Positions 8,178-17,639 of a stretch of 64,000 nucleotides of DNA are shown piece by piece. Origin of the DNA: Stenomitos rutilans HA7619-LM2 (GTDB taxonomy: Bacteria; Cyanobacteriota; Cyanobacteriia; Leptolyngbyales; Leptolyngbyaceae). Location: assembly GCA_019358945.1 (NCBI GenBank), contig JAHHIE010000001.1, forward strand, positions 186,001-250,000, in the 5' to 3' direction. The notes under the pieces are model-generated. The model was not told the DNA's origin. It saw nothing but the letters and a program-made list of their open reading frames with translations, and searched no databases. A program made the translations under genes and the position numbers. How positions within the stretch are numbered: the stretch's first letter is position 1; every line of letters starts with the position of its first letter.

Positions 8178-8684
8178 GAATTGACCGTAGGGCTGTTCTC
8201 CTGTGGGATAGGCTGTCACGCCATACAGGTATACGCCACCCACATCTGGGTTGCGAACAGCGTAGAGCCCAATTCTGACTACACTGCCCGGTGCTACAGG
8301 TTCGTTAAACGTGACCATGATCTCACGGGTTTTCGGATCTTGAATGACCTCCCTGAGTGGTACTCTCACTTCACGATCGCCTGTTTTCGCCCCCACTTCT
8401 GTTTGGCTGACATCAAACCGGGCACGATCGGGGCCATCTTCTGGCGCAATCATGACCTTTTGCAACGACTCACCAGCGTTCTTTGGTATCGATAGCGTGA
8501 AATAGTAAGTCGATCCCCAGAAATATGCCGTTTTCTGTGTTGCCGTTGCCCCTTCAAACCGGGGTGGCTGCACGAAGTAAGTTCTGCCGTCTGCTAACTG
8601 CACAGCCTGCGCTGGTAAGCCAAGACACAAACCACTTGCCGATAGCGCTAGCACGGCACTTACGCACCATTTGCTGATGTTCAT
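8118..8684 (-). CDS. DUF2808 exported protein, copy 1
   Basis: A 188-residue protein with a signal peptide (cleavage near LPAQA at residue 27), followed by the DUF2808 pattern: VQLADGRTYFVQPPRFEGATA, an STYYFTLSIP strand, ESLQKVMIAPEDGPD and a C-terminal YLYGVTAYPTGEQPYGQFLGYGRIQ. DUF2808 proteins are periplasmic or envelope proteins of cyanobacteria with no assigned activity. It lies in tandem with a paralogue at 8771-9349 on the same strand. Its 3' end overlaps the HD-domain gene by 60 bp. Confidence 0.9.
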   Translation of the reverse strand: MNISKWCVSAVLALSASGLCLGLPAQAVQLADGRTYFVQPPRFEGATATQKTAYFWGSTYYFTLSIPKNAGESLQKVMIAPEDGPDRARFDVSQTEVGAKTGDREVRVPLREVIQDPKTREIMVTFNEPVAPGSVVRIGLYAVRNPDVGGVYLYGVTAYPTGEQPYGQFLGYGRIQITDPSFFRRGFF

Positions 8685-8770
8685 GTTGCCTTTTTCCTCG
8701 ATACTCGGTGGTAATGTTCAAAGCGAAGCCCTGATCTCAACACCTGCACCCCCTTTAGAGACATTCAGCT

Positions 8771-9349
8771 TTAGCGGCGAAAGGAAGAGTTTTGGCCGTT
8801 ATCGTAAATCTGGATACGGCCATAGCCTAAGAACTGCCCATAGGCTTGCTCTCCAGGTGGAAAGGCGGTGACACCATACAGGTAGGTACCGCCTATATCT
8901 GGATTACGGTCAGCGCGCAGCCCAATGGTCAGTGTCTTACCAGCCGCCACCGCAGGATCAAACATGACGGTAATCGCCTGTGTTTTTGCATCTTGAGTGA
9001 CCGTCTGTAGCGGTATCTTGGTCCCTTCTCGTTCGGCAGTGCCTTCAAATGCTTCGGTCTGGTTGACATCAAAGTACACGCGATCGGGTGCTTCTTGGGG
9101 GGAGATGACCACTTTTTGCAGCGGTTCTCCCGCCGTTGCAGGCAGTGTCAGCGTGAAATAGTACGTTGATCCTAAAAAGCGAGCGGTTTTTTGCGTGGCG
9201 ATCGCGCCGTCTAAACGGGGTGGCTGCACAAAAGCGGTCGTGCCATTGGCTAATTTCACCGCTTGCGCTGAAACACCCACAAACCCAACTGCCCCCAGAG
9301 AAAGTGCGATTACCGCTGCCAAGCGCGATCGCCAGTTCATAGCTTGCAT
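8771..9349 (-). CDS. DUF2808 exported protein, copy 2
   Basis: A 192-residue paralogue of the gene at 8118-8684, with the same order of motifs (KLANGTTAFVQPPRLDGAIATQ, STYYFTLTLP, YLYGVTAFPPGEQAYGQFLGYGRIQ) and a signal peptide cleaved near VSAQA. The two evidently arose by tandem duplication and have since diverged over most of their length. The ATG at 9349 is used; a second ATG 9 bp later is possible. It is 86 bp upstream of copy 1, so a shared transcript is likely. Confidence 0.9.
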   Translation of the reverse strand: MQAMNWRSRLAAVIALSLGAVGFVGVSAQAVKLANGTTAFVQPPRLDGAIATQKTARFLGSTYYFTLTLPATAGEPLQKVVISPQEAPDRVYFDVNQTEAFEGTAEREGTKIPLQTVTQDAKTQAITVMFDPAVAAGKTLTIGLRADRNPDIGGTYLYGVTAFPPGEQAYGQFLGYGRIQIYDNGQNSSFRR

Positions 9350-9454
9350 CCGATTGCGTACACCTCTGTTCTAGCAGGTTCAGCCGCAAATTGCTGTCAT
9401 GCTTTGGATGAAGGCGATCGTGGTTGGCGATCGTGTTCAGCAGCACTAAAAGAA

Positions 9455-9483
9455 GTAGGGACATAGCACTGCCATGTCCCTAC
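9455..9483. repeat. Palindrome downstream of ndhH
   Basis: GTAGGGACATAGCACTGCC reads into its near-perfect complement, giving a 29-bp hairpin 27 bp beyond the ndhH stop. It has no clear T-run. Its GTAGGG/CCCTAC ends resemble the core of the 102-bp element, so it may be a repeat, a processing hairpin or both. Confidence 0.6.
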
Positions 9484-9510
9484 CTGCCGTGTCCCTAACG
9501 GGATTATCGG

Positions 9511-10695
9511 TTAACGATCAACTGATCCCATCACCACGTCAACGCTGCCCAGAATGGCAAAAATATCAGCAACCTTGTTGCCTCTCACCAAACTGGGAAG
9601 CACCTGGAGGTTATTGAAATCACCCGGACGGATTTTCCAGCGCCAGGGGAAAACATTATCGTTCCCAACGATGAAGATCCCCATTTCGCCACGACCCGCT
9701 TCCAGTCGGACGTAATGTTCGCCTTTGGGAATCTTGAACGTAGGTGCAATCTTTTTGCCAATGTACTGGTAGTCAAACTCGTTCCATTCTGACTTCGGTC
9801 CCGACTCGATGCGCTTAGCCTCCAGATTCTCGAAAGGCCCGCCCGGTAGCCCCGCGATCGCCTGCTGAATGATCTTGATCGACTCGCGCATTTCTGCCAT
9901 CCGTACCACGTAGCGTGCGAGGCAGTCACCCTCCGTTGCCCAGGCAACCTTCCAGTCAAAGTCGTCGTAACATTCGTAGTGATCCACTTTACGTAAATCC
10001 CACTGCACGCCAGAAGCCCGGAGCATCGGCCCAGAACAACCCCAGTTAATCGCTTCTTCGCGGCTCAGCACGCCAACCCCTTCCAGCCGACGCCGAAAGA
10101 TGGGGTTGTTGGTAATCAGCCGCTCGTACTCATCCACGACTGGCATCATATACGTGCAGAAGTCGGAGCACTTATCAATCCAGCCGTAGGGCACATCCGC
10201 CGCCACGCCACCAATACGGAAATAGTTGTGATTGACCATCCGGTAGCCCGTCGCCGCTTCGTACAGGTCGAGAATCATCTCGCGATCGCGCAGGGTGTAA
10301 AAGAATGGCGTTTGGGCACCGAGGTCAGCCACAAAAGGGCCAAGCCACAACAAATGGTTGACCAAGCGTCCCAGTTCCAGCATGATGACGCGAATGTAGC
10401 TAGCGCGTTTGGGTACGGGGACGTTGGCTAATTTTTCGACTGCATTGACGGTAATAGCCTCATTAAACATCCCGCCATAGTAGTCCCACCGACTGGTGTA
10501 AGGGACGTACATGATGTTGGTACGGTTTTCAGCAATCTTCTCCATGCCTCGATGCAGGTAGCCCAACACAGGCTCACAGTCGATCACATTTTCACCATCC
10601 AGCGTCACAACCAGGCGAAAACAGCCGTGCGTCGAGGGATGGTGAGGACCCATGTTGATCACCATAGGTTCTGTCTTCGTCTCGATCATTGTCAT
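9511..10695 (-). CDS. ndhH: NAD(P)H-quinone oxidoreductase subunit H
   Basis: A 394-residue NuoD/49-kDa-type subunit of the thylakoid NDH-1 complex, which carries electrons from ferredoxin to plastoquinone in cyclic flow, respiration and CO2 uptake. It has the family's start region [20 protein letters not shown], the quinone-pocket stretch, [20 protein letters not shown], and the C-terminus [23 protein letters not shown]. Length is normal for cyanobacteria. It is transcribed alone, divergent from rsmH. MTMIETK is the predicted N-terminus; the ATG two codons later is also possible. Confidence 0.97.
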   Translation of the reverse strand: MTMIETKTEPMVINMGPHHPSTHGCFRLVVTLDGENVIDCEPVLGYLHRGMEKIAENRTNIMYVPYTSRWDYYGGMFNEAITVNAVEKLANVPVPKRASYIRVIMLELGRLVNHLLWLGPFVADLGAQTPFFYTLRDREMILDLYEAATGYRMVNHNYFRIGGVAADVPYGWIDKCSDFCTYMMPVVDEYERLITNNPIFRRRLEGVGVLSREEAINWGCSGPMLRASGVQWDLRKVDHYECYDDFDWKVAWATEGDCLARYVVRMAEMRESIKIIQQAIAGLPGGPFENLEAKRIESGPKSEWNEFDYQYIGKKIAPTFKIPKGEHYVRLEAGRGEMGIFIVGNDNVFPWRWKIRPGDFNNLQVLPSLVRGNKVADIFAILGSVDVVMGSVDR

Positions 10696-10947
10696 AGCTG
10701 GACAATCTCCCGTGTGAGCAGTTGGTTCGTTTTTAGTTGCTGGCTGTTAGCGAAGAGCATATCTAACACCTAACCACTAAAAACCAAGAACTTATGCGTG
10801 TTCTCTTAGATTATACGGACTGTTCGCCCAGAGAAGGTGTCTAAGCTGACGACAACGCATCAAGCTTTGAGCGGAAAACGATAGAGTAGGGTCGAACGCT
10901 CTTGTCTTTCCTGACTCTTGACTCCTGATTCCTCACCTACCCCTTGC

Positions 10948-11874
10948 ATGGCATCTCTACAAGATTCACCCCACGAGGCGACTGATTTACCTGATCCGTC
11001 GCTAGCTGCCGCTTTTGTGCATATTCCCGTCCTGAGTCGTGAGGTGCTAGACGGGTTGGGTGTGCGATCGGGCGGGCATTACCTGGATGCAACGGTGGGT
11101 GGAGGTGGACACAGCGCGTTGATTCTGGCAGCGGCTCCAGAGGTACAGGTGACGGCGATCGATCAAGATGAGCAAGCGATCGCAGCCGCCCAGACCAAAT
11201 TGTCAGCCTTTAACGGGCGCGTTCAGTTTCAACACACCAATTTTGCGCATTTTCAGCCAGGAGAGCAGCAGTTCGATGGCATCTTGGCAGATTTAGGCGT
11301 GAGTTCTGCGCAGTTTGACATTCCCGATCGCGGCTTCAGTTTTCGCCACACGGCCCCGTTGGATATGCGGATGAATCAGCAGCAAGACCTGACTGCTGCC
11401 GCGATAATTAACCACTGGGATGAAGCGAAGCTGGCAGACATCTTCTACACCTACGGTGAAGAACGGCTTTCACGCCGCATTGCCCACCGCATTGTCGAAC
11501 GCCGACCGTTTGAAACGACGACAGAACTGGCAGAGGCGATCGCCTACTCGGTGCCCAAAGCCTATCGCTACGGGCGCATTCATCCCGCCACCCGTGTTTT
11601 TCAGGCGTTGAGAATTGCCGTCAACCAAGAATTAAGCGTGTTGGAAACCTTCATCGATCGCGCCCCTCACTGGCTCAAACCGGGTGGCAAACTCGCTATC
11701 ATCAGCTTCCACAGCCTCGAAGACCGCATTGTCAAACATCGCTTCCGTGAGTCGGAGCGACTAAACGTGCTGACTAAAAAGCCCATTCTGCCGCAGGAGG
11801 ATGAAGTGGCGGAAAATGTGAGAGCGCGATCGGCTAAGTTGAGGATTGCAGAAAAGGTGAGGGGGGAGGCGTAA
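10948..11874 (+). CDS. rsmH: 16S rRNA (cytosine(1402)-N(4))-methyltransferase
   Basis: A 308-residue SAM-dependent methyltransferase (MraW) that N4-methylates C1402 in the ribosomal P site. It has [13 protein letters not shown], the SAM motif [54 protein letters not shown] and the end motif [18 protein letters not shown] start it at the ATG at 10948 ([10 protein letters not shown]); a TTG 30 bp upstream lies in a short-repeat tract (gactcttgactcctgattcc) and is unlikely. It is not next to mur/fts genes, as is usual in cyanobacteria. Confidence 0.96.
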   Translation: MASLQDSPHEATDLPDPSLAAAFVHIPVLSREVLDGLGVRSGGHYLDATVGGGGHSALILAAAPEVQVTAIDQDEQAIAAAQTKLSAFNGRVQFQHTNFAHFQPGEQQFDGILADLGVSSAQFDIPDRGFSFRHTAPLDMRMNQQQDLTAAAIINHWDEAKLADIFYTYGEERLSRRIAHRIVERRPFETTTELAEAIAYSVPKAYRYGRIHPATRVFQALRIAVNQELSVLETFIDRAPHWLKPGGKLAIISFHSLEDRIVKHRFRESERLNVLTKKPILPQEDEVAENVRARSAKLRIAEKVRGEA

Positions 11875-11935
11875 GGGGAGAGGAGTCAGGAGTCAGGAGT
11901 GAAGTGCAGAATAGGAGGTTTTCAGCCTAAATTTT

Positions 11936-12229
11936 GACTTTCCGAGTTCACGCCTCGACACTCCGGCCTCAAAGCTCGACGTTCCGAGTTCCAAGCTCCA
12001 TCGTTCGAGTTCCAAGCTCGACGTTCCGAGTTCCAAGCTCCATCGTTCGAGTTCCAAGCTCGACGTTTCGAGTTCTAAGCTTGGTACACCAGCCTCCAAG
12101 CCCCACCTTTCCCCCTCCAAGCTCGACACTTCGAGTTCAGCACTTCACCTTCCGAGTTCAAACCTCGACCTTCCGATCTCCAGGCTCGATACACCAAGTT
12201 CAAAGCTTGCCCACTCAAACTCCAAGCCC
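11936..12229. repeat. 21-bp tandem repeat array 2 (14 units)
   Basis: Fourteen 21-bp units, typified by GACGTTCCGAGTTCCAAGCT plus C, fill the space between rsmH and the O-methyltransferase gene. Some neighbouring units alternate exactly (GACGTTCC... / CATCGTTC...), as expected from duplication of a pair. The 21-bp period leaves reading frames open on both strands, which produces a spurious 110-codon extension of the downstream gene and an antisense frame rich in LELE/SSLE. Just before it (11882-11901) are GTCAGGA heptamers. Confidence 0.93.
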
Positions 12230-12263
12230 TTGCCTTTTATCCTTTACCTTCTCTCCTCTCCCC

Positions 12264-12926
12264 ATGTCCAGCCAATCAATCAACCTCGACGATCGACTTT
12301 ACAATTACTTCCATTCGGTTTCCTTGCGGGAACCGGAGATTCTCACCCAGCTACGGCAAGAAACTGCCCAGCATTCTATGAGCCGCATGCAGATTTCGCC
12401 AGAGCAAGGACAGTTCATGGCGCTGCTGGTGCAACTGATGGGCGCGAAGAAAACGCTGGAAGTTGGCGTGTTTACTGGCTACAGTTCTCTGGTAGTGGCG
12501 CTGGCCTTGCCAACTGATGGCAAAGTGGTGGCCTGTGATGTGAGCGAAGAGTATACGGCGATCGCCCGCCGCTACTGGCAGCAAGCTGGAGTTGCCGACA
12601 AAATTGACCTCCACATTGCCCCCGCGCTAGAAACGTTGGATGCATTGCTGGCAGCAGAACAGGCAGGCACGTTTGATTTTGCGTTTATTGATGCGGATAA
12701 GGGTAATTACGAGGGTTATTACGAGCGATCGCTGCAACTGGTGCGATCGGGCGGACTGGTGGCGATCGATAATGTGCTCTGGTATGGGCAAGTCGCTGAT
12801 CCCACAGTGCAAGACAACAGCACAAACAGCATTCGTGCCTTTAACCAGAAGTTGCATCAAGATGAACGAGTGAGCCTCAGCATGGTGCCGATCGGCGATG
12901 GATTGACGTTAGCCAGGAAGCATTGA
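12264..12926 (+). CDS. Class I SAM-dependent O-methyltransferase (CCoAOMT-like)
   Basis: A 220-residue methyltransferase of the caffeoyl-CoA/catechol O-methyltransferase family. Motifs seen: LLVQLMGAKKTLEVGVFTGY (SAM loop), VVACDVSEEYTAIARRYW, FDFAFIDADKGNYEGYYE (metal-binding Asp pair region) and GGLVAIDNVLWYGQV. The family transfers methyl to a catechol-type hydroxyl with a divalent cation; the substrate is unknown. The start is the ATG at 12264 (MSSQSINLDDRLYNYF). The frame is open further upstream only because of the 21-bp repeat array, and that extension is not homologous to the family. Confidence 0.93.
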   Translation: MSSQSINLDDRLYNYFHSVSLREPEILTQLRQETAQHSMSRMQISPEQGQFMALLVQLMGAKKTLEVGVFTGYSSLVVALALPTDGKVVACDVSEEYTAIARRYWQQAGVADKIDLHIAPALETLDALLAAEQAGTFDFAFIDADKGNYEGYYERSLQLVRSGGLVAIDNVLWYGQVADPTVQDNSTNSIRAFNQKLHQDERVSLSMVPIGDGLTLARKH

Positions 12927-13015
12927 AGTGCAGAGAGTCATCCGTAGACTTGAAACGTCACTGAAGGTATTCTGAGCGTCGCTGTTGAGATTCATAGTGC
13001 GATCGGTTGAACGAC

Positions 13016-13057
13016 GCTGGCTGATCGAACCCTCGGAGTGTTGAGCGATCGGCCAGC
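13016..13057. terminator. Possible hairpin between convergent genes
   Basis: GCTGGCTGATCG at 13016-13027 pairs with CGATCGGCCAGC at 13046-13057 with one G-T wobble, over an 18-base loop. It lies between the O-methyltransferase stop and the stop of the POTRA-CHAT gene on the other strand. There is no T-run, so a terminator role is only suggested by position. Confidence 0.4.
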
Positions 13058-13115
13058 CAATGCCAAATCCCTGGTTTAAAACTTCAAGGTTCGCGAAAGC
13101 CCAGCCTCAGTTGCA

Positions 13116-16100
13116 CTATTCCCATTCGCCATAGAGGTTAAACGCAGCCCAATTATAGGGCGTTTGCCAGCGCTCATCTTGCCATAGGGACAGTTGGGCT
13201 GATCGAAGCGCTTGAGCGGGAGAAAGCTTGTTTTTGTACATGTTTCGGTAGAACAAGGTCATCAACTTTTCAGTTGCCTCGTCATTGACGCTCCATAAGC
13301 TGACAACCACTCGCTCTGCTCCAGCCGCCATTAAGCCACCTGTTAGCCCAGTCAAGCCTTCCCGAATCAGGTCTCCACTTAGCCCTGTACGACATCCACT
13401 CAACACAACCAGATCGGCTGCGGACAAATCCATCTTGAGAGTAGCGGCGGGTGTGATCGAGCCTTGCTGTAGTTCGCCATTTTTACGAATGGCTGATAGC
13501 ACAATGCCCGATTGTTCTGGAGCTTTGATGTTAAAGAATCCATGTGTGGCAAAGTGGATGCGGCGATACTGTTTTAACGTGTCACTAATCGCGGTTTCAT
13601 AATTGGCATCAAAGCCCAAGAACTGCGATCGCTGCTCTGGAGCCACAAACTGAGAAATTTGCTCCACTTCTTGTTTCGTCCCAGGCAATGCATTGTAAAT
13701 CGGCTCCCCTGGTTGGGACAGAATCGTGTGAGTCTGGCGTTTGGATCGTGCCAGAGCCGTTTGATTGACCCGTTTATCTTCGTAGTTGAATACTGGGTCA
13801 GCAAAGACTGCCAGTTCTTTCGTTGGCGCTGGACGGCTGCTTTTATTCTGGCGAAGTTCGACCATTGCTGAGGCAGAGAGCAAGTTAACAACCTCATGAT
13901 TGACTAGCAGGGGTTGCATAGAAGGAGCAAACTCACCCTTGAGTGCATCAGGGTTGGAGTCAGATGTTGCAGCAGGATCAGGCAACGTGCTGAAGGGAAT
14001 GTATTGCAGAATGCCATCACCCACAACAAGCAACCGTTTCTGTCCCAGTTGGTCAGCGATCTGCCCCAAAATCATGGCGCTGAGTTCTTTCCCGACTTTG
14101 GCAGTGGTTTGAGGACGAACCCTGCCTGTTGGAGCCGTGAGCAGATCGTAAAATTCTCGTCCTTTAGCTTCAATGGTTGCGCGTCCACGCAAAGAGTAGG
14201 TCTTGAGGGAATCTTTAGACACTACCCATACATAGCTTTCCTTGTCTCCCAAAAAATATTCCAGGAGCAGAGTCTTGTCATCCAGAAGTGCCTGAATTTC
14301 GGGCAAATGGGCTGGACGAGTCCGCCCTGGCTGACGATTTGAGTTGGTCGGCTTGCCGTTGGGTGGGTTCTCAGACGTTTGATTGGCTGGAACCGTATCA
14401 CTGGCTCGGAACACATCAGTTGTCACAGTACGGGCACGCTCACTTGCCTCAAAAGCTCCAGTGTCGTCGGGCTGCTGTTGTTTGAGCAGCAAGTTGATGT
14501 AGAACTCAAAATAGTTCTGCTTGCAGGCGAAGTACGTTGAGATGGTACTGCACGGATTAGCCGGATCGGGTTTGTCTGAAGTGGCTGTGTAGGGATCTAA
14601 GGTTGCACTGGAGAGAACAAAGCTAGCCGCGATCGAACCCCTATTACCTCCTCCCTCAGCCTTCAGCCCATATCCGTATTTCATTTCGGCAGAGGCGAAT
14701 CCAGGTCCATAGCTTTTTCCAGTCAGAGTAGTAGGAGGCCGTTCGCTATTGGCGATCGCTGTCTCAATCCCAGCCTTTGCTTTAGCAGCACTACCAAGCA
14801 GCAGTTCCGCTTTAGCAATCCCATAATTGGCTTCAGCACTTCCTAGCGTACTTCTAGAGGTAGGAGGGAGTTTTAGGAATTGATCGTAGGATGCACGAGC
14901 GTTTTCAGGTTCGTTGAGGGCTTCATAGGTTTTACCAACGGCTAGCAGTCTGGAAGCGCTTTGGGCAGATTGGAAGAACGGCAACAGCGAAGCAAAGTCT
15001 GATGATACAGAAACACTGACACTTGGAGTGGCAGAATTTTTGCTAGGAGTTGTCTGAGCGGCTGGATTTTGCCTGGAGCCAGATGCTTCTGCGGCTTGAC
15101 GGTAGGCTACTAGTGCCTCTCGGTAGCGACGTAATCTAAAATAAGCGGCTCCTTGCTGGTCGAACATGAGCGACTTGATCCAGGGAACGCTAGAGTTTAG
15201 CCAGTCGGGCTGCTTACCTGAACCGTTTTGAGAAGCATCTAACAGCTTCAGGACTTGATCTGAAATGAGCAACGATTGTTCATCATTATCTAACTTACCC
15301 AAACTACTTAAAAGTAATGAAACGTAAGGTCGAACCGCAGGGATTAGTGATTGCAAGCTTTTATCGTCTGTCTCACTCATTAATGCGCTCAATGATTCGC
15401 CAAGTCGTTGTGCCTGGGCCGCTACTTCTTGATCATTCTTCTTTTCTTCAAGCAAGAAACTTATGAAGTCTAAAGCCAGCTTAATAGACTGAGTAACTTT
15501 ATCGGTGTCCTTTTCATTAATCGAGTGCTTCCAGATATCCAATAACGCTTGAGTTTTCTTTTGCGCTTGTTCCGTATAAATTCTTCCTTCTACCGGATCG
15601 CCGACGCTGGAGTAAAGAAGATTGTACGGCAGTAAGATGAGAATTTCAGAGAGACGAGAGAACGTTTGGTTAATTTCATTTTCAAATTTTTCATAAAACG
15701 TTTTGTATTGCTCATGAAGTAACTGAGAAAGTTCCTCGTTCAATTTGGTGAGAGAATTTGTCAGGGCAGGATAGGCGTTATCGAGAACATAAAACGCTTG
15801 CTGATAGCTACCGATCGCTGCATAGGTAGTAGCTAGATCAAAAAGTAAAGCGGGCTTTTGCAAATAACTAACCAATCGATACGGCCCTAGCTCCTCCTTG
15901 TCGGTCAGGAAATAATACTTCTTGGGAAGTGAGCCAAACAGAACGAATGATTCAGAGGTTTCCTTAAGTGAAGACTGAATTTGAAATGCTCGCTGGTATG
16001 CATCTAATGCCTTATCAGGTTCTCCTAGCTGACGATAAACTTCTCCTAAACTAATATAAATAATGAGTTCCATCAAACGAGCATTAAAGCCTTGAAAGAT

Positions 16101-17225
16101 TTCTAATGCCTGATGGTAGGAATCTTTTGCCTGCCGATAGTTCTTGTTTTCTTTGTAGATATGGGCAATATTTTCCAAAGTGAACGCTTCATCTGCTTTA
16201 GAATGATTACTTCTTGCCAACTCAAGCACTTTTTTGTACTGATTAACCGCGCTAATGCTATTATCCTGACCTTGCAAATCGAGCGCTGCGGCGGCTGCCC
16301 GTTGTAAGGCAGTGTATTCATTAATCATTTTAAGGACAATCACCACCTTGCGCGGGTCTTGTCCCGGTTCTAAAGCAAGCCTCACGTCTTCAACTAGATT
16401 AAGACCAAGTATTCGTTTAATCTCAGCTTCAACTTTTGTACGATCGAAAACTTCTCCTACTTTAACGGTGGACTTAGCTAAAATTTCTTTGACAGACGTT
16501 CTTCCTCGCGCTGGAAACTCTCTAGCATCTTTTCGATCGCTATCTTTCTTCAAAAATTGAATCTGTATGCGCTCAATGATGCCTTCAGCTACAGCGAGTG
16601 TGACAATGCCATCTGGAGTTACTTTTGGTGCATCTATAACTTGCGACAAGACATAACCCTTATCCTGATACCACTTATTAACTTTCTTGATCCCCACCTG
16701 CAACTGCACCAGGTTTAGTACGCTGCCATACTGCTTGCTAAATGCCTCTGCAACCACAGCCTCTGGTAAAACGGTTGTTCCTTCTACCTGCACCTTTTGA
16801 AAGATTGGATTGAGTTCGACTTCAAACGTCACTCGGACTCCTAACGGAGTATCCTCTGGAATTGCTTTGACGTTACTAAAGTAACCTGTAGCAAAAATGG
16901 CATTGATGTCTTCCTGGAGTCGCGCCTTGTTTATTTTGTTTCCTGGTTTGGTTTGAGTGACTCGATAGACTTCATCGATAAACTTGACTGGTAGTTTCTC
17001 CTTGCCACTGCGAACCACAACCTCTGCAATGAGAACCCGAGGTTCGGGCTTGTTTCCATTGAAAGGCTTCAGTTGGGGTTGAGGTGAGCGGGAGCGATCT
17101 TGTGCCACTACTCCAACGATCGGGGTCACCAACGTCAAAAAGCTCGTCAGGACTGCGAGAAAACAGCAGAACAGTCTGAAGCTCCAACGTTGCCAAACCA
17201 AAAGCCGCCTGCGTCGCTCTACCAT
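13116..17225 (-). CDS. POTRA-TPR-CHAT fusion, putative periplasmic caspase-like protease
   Basis: Counting from the ATG at 17225 the protein has 1369 residues. The N-terminus (MVERRRRLLVWQRWSFRLF, then a hydrophobic stretch to about residue 42) is a signal peptide or anchor. Residues 63-139, 141-215 and 218-302 are three POTRA domains very like those of cyanobacterial Omp85 (LQEDINAIFATGYFSNVKAI, GVRVTFEVELNP, LVEDVRLALEPGQDPRKVVI). In place of the beta-barrel come TPR repeats (about 315-430 and 690-860) and a C-terminal CHAT domain. The CHAT dyad is H1228 (FATHGF) and C1278 (VLSGCRTG), so catalysis looks possible. Earlier ATG (17249) and GTG (17300) starts exist. It is divergent from the trypco2/CHAT-CHASE2 operon. 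The substrate is unknown. Confidence 0.9.
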   Translation of the reverse strand: MVERRRRLLVWQRWSFRLFCCFLAVLTSFLTLVTPIVGVVAQDRSRSPQPQLKPFNGNKPEPRVLIAEVVVRSGKEKLPVKFIDEVYRVTQTKPGNKINKARLQEDINAIFATGYFSNVKAIPEDTPLGVRVTFEVELNPIFQKVQVEGTTVLPEAVVAEAFSKQYGSVLNLVQLQVGIKKVNKWYQDKGYVLSQVIDAPKVTPDGIVTLAVAEGIIERIQIQFLKKDSDRKDAREFPARGRTSVKEILAKSTVKVGEVFDRTKVEAEIKRILGLNLVEDVRLALEPGQDPRKVVIVLKMINEYTALQRAAAAALDLQGQDNSISAVNQYKKVLELARSNHSKADEAFTLENIAHIYKENKNYRQAKDSYHQALEIFQGFNARLMELIIYISLGEVYRQLGEPDKALDAYQRAFQIQSSLKETSESFVLFGSLPKKYYFLTDKEELGPYRLVSYLQKPALLFDLATTYAAIGSYQQAFYVLDNAYPALTNSLTKLNEELSQLLHEQYKTFYEKFENEINQTFSRLSEILILLPYNLLYSSVGDPVEGRIYTEQAQKKTQALLDIWKHSINEKDTDKVTQSIKLALDFISFLLEEKKNDQEVAAQAQRLGESLSALMSETDDKSLQSLIPAVRPYVSLLLSSLGKLDNDEQSLLISDQVLKLLDASQNGSGKQPDWLNSSVPWIKSLMFDQQGAAYFRLRRYREALVAYRQAAEASGSRQNPAAQTTPSKNSATPSVSVSVSSDFASLLPFFQSAQSASRLLAVGKTYEALNEPENARASYDQFLKLPPTSRSTLGSAEANYGIAKAELLLGSAAKAKAGIETAIANSERPPTTLTGKSYGPGFASAEMKYGYGLKAEGGGNRGSIAASFVLSSATLDPYTATSDKPDPANPCSTISTYFACKQNYFEFYINLLLKQQQPDDTGAFEASERARTVTTDVFRASDTVPANQTSENPPNGKPTNSNRQPGRTRPAHLPEIQALLDDKTLLLEYFLGDKESYVWVVSKDSLKTYSLRGRATIEAKGREFYDLLTAPTGRVRPQTTAKVGKELSAMILGQIADQLGQKRLLVVGDGILQYIPFSTLPDPAATSDSNPDALKGEFAPSMQPLLVNHEVVNLLSASAMVELRQNKSSRPAPTKELAVFADPVFNYEDKRVNQTALARSKRQTHTILSQPGEPIYNALPGTKQEVEQISQFVAPEQRSQFLGFDANYETAISDTLKQYRRIHFATHGFFNIKAPEQSGIVLSAIRKNGELQQGSITPAATLKMDLSAADLVVLSGCRTGLSGDLIREGLTGLTGGLMAAGAERVVVSLWSVNDEATEKLMTLFYRNMYKNKLSPAQALRSAQLSLWQDERWQTPYNWAAFNLYGEWE

Positions 17226-17326
17226 TGCTGCTGCTCCACACCAGAACATCGCAGTGATTTTTCCAGAACCAGTAAAAATCACTACGTAAGGTTCTAACAC
17301 CTTAATTGATGGTTAGATAATATCGT

Positions 17327-17576
17327 AAGGACTTACGCAAAAGCGGTCATCTTTCGCCCCCTAGGGCGTGTTTTAAAACCCTTGAAAGCCCCCCACCCCC
17401 AATTCTGGGGGCTTTCAAACAGGCTTCAAAGTCCCCAATCTTGGGGGATTTGGGGGGCAGAAGCTTCAGCAACGAAGCGATTAGGAGTTTTAAAACACAG
17501 CCTAGCCCCCACTTTTGGGGGAACCGAGCCAATGAAGGCCCCCAGCGTTGGGGTTGGGGCAAATGCGTAAGTCCTA
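17327..17576. mobile_element. MITE-like element in the divergent CHAT promoter region
   Basis: It begins AAGGACTTACGCA at 17327 and ends TGCGTAAGTCCTA at 17576, the same termini as the elements at 2400 and 49314. The body is made of blocks rich in CCCCC/GGGGG (for example ATTCTGGGGGCTTT) and codes for nothing. It occupies most of the 414 bp between the two divergent CHAT genes, so any native promoters must lie at its edges or inside it. Confidence 0.85.
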
Positions 17577-17639
17577 ATCGTGTATGGTGAGGCTGAGAAT
17601 GATGATATTCACTCAAGATTCACCGTTTGGAGGTTCGAG

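Noticed and set aside
11893-12129. A minus-strand frame rich in SSLELE heptads
   Set aside because: It is the antisense reading of the same 21-bp array, kept open by the period of three, with no start signal.
11936-12229. A CRISPR array
   Set aside because: Contiguous 21-bp units with no spacers and no cas genes nearby.
11934-12263. A 110-codon N-terminal extension of the O-methyltransferase
   Set aside because: The extension is only the translation of the 21-bp repeat array; the family N-terminus begins at the ATG at 12264.
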